Source: Candidatus Zixiibacteriota bacterium
Lineage (GTDB): Bacteria; Zixibacteria; MSB-5A5; GN15; FEB-12
Length of the DNA: 39,621 nt
Reading direction: 5' to 3'
NCBI GenBank assembly: GCA_024277795.1
Contig: JAJRUL010000158.1
Coordinates: 1-39,621, forward strand
Shown: positions 33,572-39,621 of the stretch, in pieces
How positions within the stretch are numbered: the stretch's first letter is position 1
Layout of the letters: every line of letters starts with the position of its first letter
Translations under genes and position numbers: made by a program
The notes under the pieces: model-generated
Seen by the model: the letters and a program-made list of their open reading frames with translations, nothing else
What the model was told of the DNA's origin: nothing
The model's database searches: none

Positions 33572-34154
33572 AGGAATCCTCAAATAGTTTTGCAAGTGAG
33601 TCTCTGATAGCAAGTCGAGCACGCATGACACGTGATTTGGTCGCGGCAACAGATTCTCCAATGAGTTTTGCTACTTCTTTGATTGGCAATTCTTCATAAT
33701 ATCTCAAAAGAAATGCTTCTCTGTATTGTATAGGCAGGTTGGCCAAAGCTATATTTATTTGTCCTCGTAGTTCGCTCTGCTCGAGTAATTTGTGAGGGTC
33801 TTTCCATTCGAATAACTTTCCGCTAGCTTTATCGGAATCATTCGAAGAATGGTCAGGTGGCAGGTATGCTTCGACTGGTTTTAGGTCCGAATGTTTCTCC
33901 TTTGAAAGGATTGCTCGTGTTTGGTTTAGTGCAATTGAGTACAACCAGGTACCAAAAGCTGATTCACCACGAAATTGATCTATTTTATCAATCGCTTTCA
34001 AGAGGGTCTCCTGCACAACGTCTTCGGCGTCTTGTGCATTTCCAGTCATCTTCAGAGCGAGATGGTAGATTTTCGACTGCTGATCGGCTACTAGCGTCAT
34101 GAAGGCTTCGAAATCTCCAGACTTCGCTCTTTGTATTAATTCTCTTTCATTCAT
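33555..34154 (-). CDS. ECF RNA polymerase sigma factor
   Basis: The product has 199 residues from ATG 34154 (MNERELIQRAKSG); the upstream 26 codons are hydrophobic junk. Region 2 is at about residues 20-90 (ALKMTGNAQDAEDVVQETLLKAI, FRGESAFGTWLYSIALN). Region 4 is at about 130-190 (LPIQYREAFLLRYYEELPIKEVAKLIGESVAATKSRVMRAR). A linker of about 35 residues separates them. The anti-sigma gene overlaps its end. It is likely to direct its own operon and perhaps the RND/LolA-like/barrel genes downstream. The 170-bp spacer between anti-sigma and RND genes may hold the target promoter. Confidence 0.93.
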   Translation of the reverse strand: MNERELIQRAKSGDFEAFMTLVADQQSKIYHLALKMTGNAQDAEDVVQETLLKAIDKIDQFRGESAFGTWLYSIALNQTRAILSKEKHSDLKPVEAYLPPDHSSNDSDKASGKLFEWKDPHKLLEQSELRGQINIALANLPIQYREAFLLRYYEELPIKEVAKLIGESVAATKSRVMRARLAIRDSLAKLFEDSYGQEV

Positions 34155-34295
34155 TGGATGGAAATATACACTAAAATGATTCAGAAAAAAACTCAACAAT
34201 AGAAAGAATCGATACGTGCAACATTTTTTCATTTTCTGAAATAATTAATGCCTACGTGAGGAATCTTGTGAACTATTGCCGGCTATATTGTGTTA

Positions 34296-34403
34296 AAGCG
34301 GTTAGCAAAAGATACGGTGACCTACTATGGCAACTTGCACGACGTATCGGTCACAATACGCACCCCATGTCGAAAACCCTCCCCTCTGTCATGGGGTGTT
34401 TTT
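34296..34403 (+). ncRNA. Candidate small RNA between minus-strand genes
   Basis: A plus-oriented terminator (CACCCCATG 34361-34369 with CATGGGGTG 34390-34398, then TTTTT) lies where both neighbours are on the minus strand. The minus version has no T-run. Upstream are a GTGACC/GGTCAC pairing (about 34318-34355) and a TATATT box (34284-34289) without a good -35. No known family is recognised. Confidence 0.35.
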
Positions 34404-34439
34404 GTATCAGCAGACTATCAGATCATTCAAAAAATAGTG

Positions 34440-35267
34440 TTAGATTGCTTGCCAAACAGACTGGACAATAGAAATTCTCTGTTCTTTAATGTTCTTGATT
34501 ACATTATTTGCTTTTCCCGTCATGTCTTCACCAACAATAACTGACATACTCAGAGGTTTCGGGACGTTCGTATCACTTTTCTTTTGTAAATCCTCAAACC
34601 ATGCTAATGATCGTTGGGTTCTGTCTTCCCAACATAGCTGATTGAAGTGTTGCATAAGTAGTGCTCGCCATTTCTTTTCACCTGTCATAAGGCTCAATGA
34701 CGGAGAATCTGCCCAAAAGACAGGGTAGTGGAGTTCGGCAGGATTGTCTGATAATATCTCGTGAAAAGCAAGCTTTCCCTTAGGTTTTAACAGGCGTAAA
34801 ACCTCTTTGAGGAGTTTTTCTTTGTCTCCAATATTCATAGACATATGCTGGAGCCAGATGATATCGAAAGAATCTGATTGTAGAGTTGTGTCAGTTGCAT
34901 CTGTACAAACGAAACTCACTTTATCACTTAAACCGACTTTATCTGAAAGAATTGTTGCAGTACGGCAATACTCCTCAGTAAGATCAACTCCAGTTACCGT
35001 ACAGCCATATTCAAGTGCAAGGGTGCGAGCAGGCCCTCCAATGCCAGAGCCGAGGTCGACTACTTGGCAGGATTGATCTACACCTGCTAAAGTGGCAAGA
35101 TTCATTGTTTCGATCTTACCACCAGTATGAAACTGTTCAAATGAAGCAATATCAGTAGGGGTCAGGTTTTCAATATCTTTGCCTGCATCTGCGAGAGCCT
35201 TGAGAACTCTCTCTGAGAGATTTTTACGTCCGTAGTGTTTGTTAATTGCCTCACGATAATTGTTCAA
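34440..35267 (-). CDS. SAM-dependent methyltransferase (class I)
   Basis: The 275-residue product has motif I VVDLGSGIGGPARTLA (about 69-84), an acidic end of beta2 (VTGVDLTEEYC), motif IV region FDIIWLQHMSMNI and the post-motif LRLLKPKGKLAFHE. The first 60 residues (YREAINKHYGRKNLSERVLKAL) and overall length resemble sarcosine/dimethylglycine and related small-molecule or lipid methyltransferases rather than rRNA enzymes. The start is TTG with GAGG six bases upstream; no ATG fits better. The methyl acceptor is unknown. It stands between two intergenic terminator-bearing regions on the minus strand. Confidence 0.85.
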   Translation of the reverse strand: MNNYREAINKHYGRKNLSERVLKALADAGKDIENLTPTDIASFEQFHTGGKIETMNLATLAGVDQSCQVVDLGSGIGGPARTLALEYGCTVTGVDLTEEYCRTATILSDKVGLSDKVSFVCTDATDTTLQSDSFDIIWLQHMSMNIGDKEKLLKEVLRLLKPKGKLAFHEILSDNPAELHYPVFWADSPSLSLMTGEKKWRALLMQHFNQLCWEDRTQRSLAWFEDLQKKSDTNVPKPLSMSVIVGEDMTGKANNVIKNIKEQRISIVQSVWQAI

Positions 35268-35311
35268 AGTATACCTCTTAATTTGTTATGATCAGATGCA
35301 AATACAAATCT

Positions 35312-35872
35312 TTAAGCAGGCCAAAGCCAACCAAAGATTCCCGCTGTAACAAGTCCATACAGAAGTCCGTCAAACATCGATTTTAGTGTTGAGGACCACT
35401 TTCTCTTATACCAGATAGATCCTTGCAATAATGCGAGGTAATATCCCATAAATGCCGTACAGCTTACAATCTGAAACAGACGGATATATTCAGTCCCGTG
35501 TTCTAATACTCGTCCAACAATATAGGCAACAAATAGACTAACTACAATACTGTAGAGAAACCATTGGAGAAGACTCATCCCCATTGAGTACTGTCCGTTG
35601 GGGATTATGGTGAAAAATGCATTTGGTCCCTCTTTCTGTTTCTCGATAAACTCATCAGATCCCATCTCCTGCATTGAACCTGCACGTGGAATTGCGTAAT
35701 CATCAGGTGGAATATTGAATTTGCCAAGAGCTTTGCGAACTGCGTCTTCTTCAGGGACTTTTTTGAAATCTGAAGCATGATACTTAAGAACCATATGGAT
35801 CAACGAGCTAACAACAAACACTGATACTGCTGAAAGCAGTATTGGTAACCATAAGGAAAAGACGGAAATCAT
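35312..35872 (-). CDS. Conserved-looking membrane protein, unknown function
   Basis: The 186-residue product has an N-terminal helix (about 6-28, ILLSAVSVFVVSSLIHMVL) and a soluble loop containing FNIPPDDYAIPRAGSMQEMGS and KEGPNAFFTIIPNG. Three further helices run to the C-terminus (about 100-185). AAAGGAG lies seven bases before the ATG. The P-x-x-Y-x-x-P loop is reminiscent of hypothetical proteins of FCB-group genomes, but I do not recognise a named family. The methyltransferase gene begins 44 bases downstream, so they may be cotranscribed. Confidence 0.65.
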   Translation of the reverse strand: MISVFSLWLPILLSAVSVFVVSSLIHMVLKYHASDFKKVPEEDAVRKALGKFNIPPDDYAIPRAGSMQEMGSDEFIEKQKEGPNAFFTIIPNGQYSMGMSLLQWFLYSIVVSLFVAYIVGRVLEHGTEYIRLFQIVSCTAFMGYYLALLQGSIWYKRKWSSTLKSMFDGLLYGLVTAGIFGWLWPA

Positions 35873-35926
35873 GATTTATCTCCTTTCAACATAAACGCTC
35901 TGTACAGAGTAGTATGACTGTGGCAC

Positions 35927-36073
35927 TTGTTGAAAACGTTTTGATAAATAGTTGCGACTGGTCTTGCAAAGTTGCTTTAGCTACTTTGTGTGACTTGTCG
36001 CTGTTGTTTCATAACAAGTTACGTGTCAGGTTACAACCCGCTAAGGAGAATCAAGACCTTACGCAATGACTCA
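35927..36073. repeat. Dispersed intergenic element, copy C
   Basis: This is a full copy of 147 bp, with left end TTGTTGAAAA, arms GCGACTGGTC (35954-35963) and GACTTGTCGC (35992-36001), inner AAAGT/ACTTT stem, GTGTCAGGTTACAA and right end CGCAATGACTCA. The remainder of the 385-bp gap has a terminator for asnS and no gene. Confidence 0.72.
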
Positions 36074-36202
36074 ATTATTTGTTTCCTTGAGGCATAAACC
36101 TCTACACAAGTAAAGTGTTCAAGGTGATCTATCCCAATAGAGTTGATGAGTTACGTATCTGGTTCAACTTTACATATTACGGAGTGAGTACGACAAATCG
36201 CA

Positions 36203-36236
36203 AAAAAACCTCCCACAGGTGAGGGGGAGGTTTTTT
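36203..36236. terminator. Bidirectional intrinsic terminator after asnS
   Basis: A twelve-pair stem AAAAAACCTCCC/GGGAGGTTTTTT has a ten-base loop and lies 22 bases after the asnS stop. The symmetrical A and T runs allow use from both sides. Confidence 0.9.
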
Positions 36237-36257
36237 CGAGATATGAGCTGTTACCTA

Positions 36258-37655
36258 CTAAAACTTTGCCCAGCGTGGTACACGTGGGAAAGAAATAACA
36301 TCTCTGATATTTGACATACCTGTTATATACATGATAGCTCGCTCAAATCCGAGTCCAAAGCCCGAATGAGGACAGGAACCATATTTGCGAATATCGAGAT
36401 ACCATTGATAATCTGCACTACCAGTTAATCCTTTTGATTTCATCCGCCGTTGTAAAACATCGAGACGCTCTTCACGTTGGCTCCCGCCGATAATTTCACC
36501 GACACGGGGAACGAGTACATCCATTGCTCGAACTGTCTTGCCGTCATCATTCTCTCGCATATAAAACGCCTTGATCTCATCGGGATAATCATAGACGATA
36601 ACTGGTTTCTTGAATTTCTTTTCAGTAAGATAGCGTTCATGTTCAGTTTGTAGGTCGCTACCCCATTTTACAGGGTATTCAAATTTCTCGTTACTTTCTT
36701 CAAGAATTTTGATTGCGGAAGTATACGAGATTCGTTCAAATTCAGATGACACCACTTTTTCAAGTGTATCAATAACTCCCTTGTCTACCCATTTGTTAAA
36801 AAATTCCATTTCATCACTACACTCATTGAGGGCAAACTTGAGCAGTTCTTTGAGAAAATCTTCCGCAAGATCCATATCATCTTCAAGCTCTGCCCACGCC
36901 ATTTCTGGCTCAATCATCCAAAACTCAGAAGCATGACGCGCCGTATTGGAATTCTCTGCACGGAAGGTAGGGCCGAAAGTGTAAATATCACCTAAAGCGG
37001 TAGCCATTAGCTCACCTTCTAACTGCCCGGATACTGCTAAAAAGGCTTCAGTAGCAAAGAAGTCTTTGTCCCAGTCAATTTTTCCGTCAATCATCGGCGG
37101 GTCTAACGGGTCAATAGTGGAAACCCGAAAGAGATCTCCCGCACCCTCACAGTCAGAGGCGGAGATAATCGGTGTATGGATATAAATAAAACCGCGATCC
37201 TGATAATATGTATGAATCGCATACGCCAGTTTTGAGCGAATGCGGGTGACTGCACCGAACGTATTTGTGCGAGCACGCAAGTGGGCTATATCACGGAGAA
37301 ATTCAAAGCTGTGACGTTTTTTCTGAAGAGGATAACTTTCGTCTGCCTGCCCGATCAGGTCAAGTTCATGAATCTCTATCTCGTATTTTTGGCCTTTTCC
37401 TTGAGAGGGGATCAGCTTTCCTTTCATACGTACAGAAGCACCCGTCAGTATCTCATCAAGAACGGGGAAAGCAGACTGATCACCAATAACACCTTGCAGG
37501 TTGTTCATACAGGAACCGTCATTGACCTCAACAAAGCCGACATTTTTAGAGCTTCGCACAGTTCGCACCAGCCCTAAGATTATTACATCACTATTGACTT
37601 CGACTTGATCGTCTACGACGATAGATCGAATCTTTGTCCTCTTGCTATAATCCAC
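36258..37655 (-). CDS. asnS: Asparagine--tRNA ligase AsnS
   Basis: The 465-residue class IIb synthetase charges tRNA-Asn. The N-terminal OB-fold anticodon domain (about 15-105) contains VIILGLVRTVRSSKNVGFVEVNDGS. Motif 2 is TFGPTFRAENSNTARHASEFWMIEPE and motif 3 is GFGLGFERAIMYITGMSNIRDVISFPR. The IRDVISFPR ending, with FERAIMYIT, separates AsnS from AspS. Length agrees with bacterial AsnS. The start is GTG at 37655, with TGGAG nine bases upstream. It ends at a strong terminator. Presence of AsnS suggests that asparaginyl-tRNA is made directly. Confidence 0.97.
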   Translation of the reverse strand: MDYSKRTKIRSIVVDDQVEVNSDVIILGLVRTVRSSKNVGFVEVNDGSCMNNLQGVIGDQSAFPVLDEILTGASVRMKGKLIPSQGKGQKYEIEIHELDLIGQADESYPLQKKRHSFEFLRDIAHLRARTNTFGAVTRIRSKLAYAIHTYYQDRGFIYIHTPIISASDCEGAGDLFRVSTIDPLDPPMIDGKIDWDKDFFATEAFLAVSGQLEGELMATALGDIYTFGPTFRAENSNTARHASEFWMIEPEMAWAELEDDMDLAEDFLKELLKFALNECSDEMEFFNKWVDKGVIDTLEKVVSSEFERISYTSAIKILEESNEKFEYPVKWGSDLQTEHERYLTEKKFKKPVIVYDYPDEIKAFYMRENDDGKTVRAMDVLVPRVGEIIGGSQREERLDVLQRRMKSKGLTGSADYQWYLDIRKYGSCPHSGFGLGFERAIMYITGMSNIRDVISFPRVPRWAKF

Positions 37656-37785
37656 GTAATCGACTCCAGTATTAGTTGCATTCTATTTTTCAGATCGGTT
37701 TTGTTGGCTGACAATTAAGCGATAGCTGTGAATTATTGCAAGTCGAAAGGTTCAAATCAAAAAAAGCGGAGAAAACTCAGCTCAC

Positions 37786-37816
37786 TTGAAACAATGTGAG
37801 GAGGTTCGAGTATAAG
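37786..37816 (+). promoter_or_regulatory. Candidate promoter upstream of plus-strand small RNA
   Basis: TTGAAA (37786-37791) and TATAAG (37811-37816) are near-consensus but spaced 19 bp, one or two longer than ideal. Confidence 0.3.
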
Positions 37817-37822
37817 ACAGTG

Positions 37823-37920
37823 AGAGTTTTGATGAACAGACAAAATAGCACATTACGAGAACGTCAACGTTCCCGACCTATCATTATGAATCCGACTTGC
37901 TCCGGTCGGATTCTTTTTTT
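37823..37920 (+). ncRNA. Candidate small RNA antisense to gene orientation
   Basis: A textbook plus-strand terminator (GAATCCGAC 37888-37896, eight-base loop, GTCGGATTC 37905-37913, T7) ends a region preceded by a TTGAAA/TATAAG promoter. Both neighbouring genes (asnS, tRNA-Lys) are on the minus strand, and in that direction the hairpin has no T-run. A short GTG-initiated frame crosses the hairpin, so coding is unlikely. The rest of 37656-38013 shows nothing. Confidence 0.4.
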
Positions 37921-38013
37921 GGCTAACTGTCTATACTCGCATGAAATAGCACTACATCTGCTATCTATTCCTCTTTAGACTGTGCTTGATACGTTTTTCA
38001 GGTAGGGAAAAAA

Positions 38014-38085
38014 TGAGGGCGGATGGACTTGAACCATCGACAGCCTGCTTAAAAGGCAGGAGCTCTACCACTGAGCTACGCCCCC
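38014..38085 (-). tRNA. tRNA-Lys (UUU)
   Basis: The minus strand reads GGGGGCGTAGCTCAGTGGTA..., with seven-pair acceptor arms (GGGGGCG/CGCCCTC, one G-U) and a D-arm AGCTC/GAGCT. The anticodon arm is CCTGC-CTTTTAA-GCAGG, giving anticodon UUU. The T-arm contains GGTTCAAGTCC. The discriminator base is A, and TTTTTT follows directly, so CCA is not encoded and must be added by CCA transferase. Confidence 0.96.
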
Positions 38086-38117
38086 ATTATACTTTACGGG
38101 GCCTTAAGATCGGCTCC

Positions 38118-38145
38118 AAAATAGGTCTTGAGCCGAGTTTGTCAA
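38118..38145 (-). promoter_or_regulatory. Promoter of tRNA-Lys
   Basis: On the minus strand, a perfect TTGACA (38145-38140) and TATTTT (38123-38118) are spaced 16 bp, and the tRNA 5' end is 33 bases downstream. Confidence 0.65.
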
Positions 38146-38208
38146 TCGGTTTTTACTCAACAACCAAGAGGAAACATTATCCTCGCAGTTGGGTGTAAAA
38201 ACTTTGTC

Positions 38209-38631
38209 TTATTTCGCTGAGAGTACTTCTACTTCAAAATCCAATGTTGCACCGGGAGGGATAACTCCGCCTGCACCACGATCACCATAGCCAATCTCAG
38301 GTGGGATGATCATCTCACGTTTACCACCGACTCTCATTCCGACCATGCCTTCTGTCCAACCTGCTATGAGCGGAGTGACACCGAGTTGAAAAGCGAATGG
38401 CCCACGTTCTACCGAGCTGTCGAATTGTTTTCCACGTTTACCGTCAACAAAAAGCCATCCAGTATAGTGAACCTCAATAGACATACCATCTTTTACTTCT
38501 GTTCCTTCGCCAACAACATGATCGAAGTATCGTAATCCAGACTCTGTAGTCACCCAGCCTTCCTCACATGACATAAACACGCCTCCAATACAAATAATGC
38601 AGATTGTAAGAATAATTGTTGATCGTAACAC
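38209..38631 (-). CDS. FKBP-type peptidyl-prolyl isomerase lipoprotein
   Basis: The 140-residue product begins with a GTG that has AAGGAG about nine bases upstream. A hydrophobic signal ends in a lipobox-like FMSC (Cys at about 22), so the protein is probably anchored in the periplasm. The FKBP domain (about 32-139) has the characteristic VHYTGWLFVDGK, FDSSVERGPFAFQLG, LIAGWTEGMVGMRVGGKRE, GYGDRGAGGVIPPGATL and FEVEVLS. It accelerates prolyl cis-trans isomerisation in exported proteins. It starts 12 bases after purA ends and is likely cotranscribed with it. Confidence 0.94.
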   Translation of the reverse strand: MLRSTIILTICIICIGGVFMSCEEGWVTTESGLRYFDHVVGEGTEVKDGMSIEVHYTGWLFVDGKRGKQFDSSVERGPFAFQLGVTPLIAGWTEGMVGMRVGGKREMIIPPEIGYGDRGAGGVIPPGATLDFEVEVLSAK

Positions 38632-38643
38632 AGATAGTTCTCC

Positions 38644-39621
38644 TTAACAAAGTATTGTTTCTTCACGTTTGGCACCCGTCGAAACTAATCCGATTCGTAC
38701 ACCAAGATCATTGGCAATTCGGGATAGATAGTTTTGTGCCGCTTCAGGTAATTCATCAAAATGTGTTATTCCTGTTGTTTCAGTCATCCAACCTGGCATC
38801 GATTCATATTGCGGTTCTGCTTTTGTGAGAGTCGCAAGATCAAGAGGTACTTCGGTATGGATATCTCCATCGATTATATAGGATGTACAGAGTTTGATCT
38901 CTTCAAAATTGTCTAAGACATCAAGTTTGGTAACACAGATAGTTTCAACTCCGTTAATCCGTATTGCATGGCGAAGCGAGACCAAATCTATCCATCCGCA
39001 TCTGCGAGGACGACCCGTAGTTGCTCCGAATTCATCACCGAATTTTCTCAATTTTTCTCCGTCATCACTAACCAATTCTGTTGGGAATGGACCAGATCCA
39101 ACACGAGTTGTATAGGCTTTGACAATTCCAACTACCTCACCGATCATCTGCGGACCAATACCCAAACCTGTCAACGCACCACCAACTGTCGTGTTAGAGG
39201 ATGTTGCAAACGGATAGGTGCCGAGATCGACATCGAGCATAGTTCCTTGTGCACCTTCGAAAAGGATCGATTTGCCCGCACGATTATATTCATGAAGTGC
39301 AAGTGAAACATCAGTAACCATAGGCTCAAAAATAGGAACGAGTTTTAAGAGTTTGTCGTACGTTTCTTCTATATTGGCACGTTCATCATCTGATCCCATT
39401 AGATACTGCTTCTTGATCGTCTGTTGATACTCAAGGCGTTTCTTGAGTCGTTCAGGTGCAAATAGGTCGGCAATACGGATACCATTGCGTGCAATTTTAT
39501 CGATATAAGCAGGACCGATTCCTCTTTTAGTTGTTCCCAAAGATTCTGTTCCACGACTCTTTTCTTGAATATCATCAATGAGCTTATGATATGGTAACAC
39601 AAGGTTTGCTGCCGCGGAGAT
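38644..39621 (-). CDS. purA: Adenylosuccinate synthase PurA (5' part outside window)
   Basis: The frame remains open to the right edge, where it reads ISAAANLVLPYHKLIDDIQE, which is internal PurA sequence. The GTP-binding N-terminus lies beyond the window. Visible hallmarks are TTKRGIGPAYIDKIARNGIR, ILFEGAQGTMLDVDLGTYPFATSS, RVGSGPFPTEL, GRPRRCGWIDLVSLRHA and the C-terminal IGLVSTGAKREETI. It condenses IMP and aspartate using GTP in AMP synthesis. About 325 of the usual 430 residues are seen. The FKBP lipoprotein gene follows after 12 bases. Confidence 0.96.
   Translation of the reverse strand: MSAAANLVLPYHKLIDDIQEKSRGTESLGTTKRGIGPAYIDKIARNGIRIADLFAPERLKKRLEYQQTIKKQYLMGSDDERANIEETYDKLLKLVPIFEPMVTDVSLALHEYNRAGKSILFEGAQGTMLDVDLGTYPFATSSNTTVGGALTGLGIGPQMIGEVVGIVKAYTTRVGSGPFPTELVSDDGEKLRKFGDEFGATTGRPRRCGWIDLVSLRHAIRINGVETICVTKLDVLDNFEEIKLCTSYIIDGDIHTEVPLDLATLTKAEPQYESMPGWMTETTGITHFDELPEAAQNYLSRIANDLGVRIGLVSTGAKREETILC

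Noticed and set aside
37796-37978. Plus-strand GTG frame of 60 codons crossing a terminator
   Set aside because: The strong terminator lies mid-frame and the peptide has no features. A small RNA explains the signals better.
38149-38202. GTTTTTAC/GTAAAAAC imperfect inverted repeat after the FKBP gene
   Set aside because: The arms are AT-rich and 38 bases apart with poor inner pairing; not convincing as a terminator or element.

Overview
The window reads as ordinary chromosome of a Gram-negative, diderm bacterium. There are several lipoproteins with lipoboxes, a beta-barrel outer-membrane protein, an RND-type exporter, a LolA-like periplasmic protein and a FKBP lipoprotein. By eye the GC content is near 40 %. 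The gene mix (serine palmitoyltransferase of the Bacteroidetes type, lysine-rich/SWIB chromatin protein, ThyX, haem-binding-domain protein, short SerA with DUF1015 and SerC, TPR lipoproteins) points to the FCB side of the bacterial tree, for example a candidate phylum such as Zixibacteria. That placement is inference; no rRNA is present. There are no phage genes, transposase genes or CRISPR arrays.

Layout. 1-1491 (minus): trkA and the start of trkH (K+ uptake). 1770-4822: a small membrane protein, an M32 carboxypeptidase and a ComF-like phosphoribosyltransferase. 4996-8026 (plus): thyX and a large membrane/TPR protein. 8027-8540: an intergenic block of repeats. 8541-12822 (plus): membrane-tethered metallophosphoesterase, H1-like/SWIB protein and secreted prolyl oligopeptidase. 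12976-16248 (plus): DUF1015-serA-serC, two steps of serine synthesis. 16646-19584 (plus): a serine palmitoyltransferase homologue, a GNAT-fold acyltransferase resembling bacterial ceramide synthases, and a small lipoprotein; this is the most attractive functional module in the window. 19568-23092 (minus): a tightly overlapping set of dprA-like, yigZ, pfkB-type kinase, PAP2 phosphatase and macro-domain genes. 23334-24179 (plus): TPR lipoprotein. 24485-28705 (minus): lipoproteins, haem-binding protein, murQ and a DUF2892 protein. 28735-34154 (minus): ECF sigma factor, zinc-finger anti-sigma, RND exporter, LolA-like protein and outer-membrane barrel, a plausible envelope lipid or lipoprotein transport set. 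34440-39621 (minus): methyltransferase, membrane protein, asnS, tRNA-Lys, FKBP lipoprotein and the 3' part of purA.

Two biological themes stand out. First, serine made by SerA/SerC is the substrate of serine palmitoyltransferase, so 12976-19584 may be a serine-to-sphingolipid block. The RND/LolA-like/barrel set further on could move lipids to the outer membrane, though nothing in the sequence ties the two together. Second, the intergenic regions hold unannotated structure: a dispersed element of about 147 bp in three copies, a classical palindromic repeat, and four places where an intrinsic terminator and a possible promoter frame a transcript of about 90-107 nt that no neighbouring gene explains.

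No computation was run. Coordinates of short sites were counted by hand and may be off by one or two bases.
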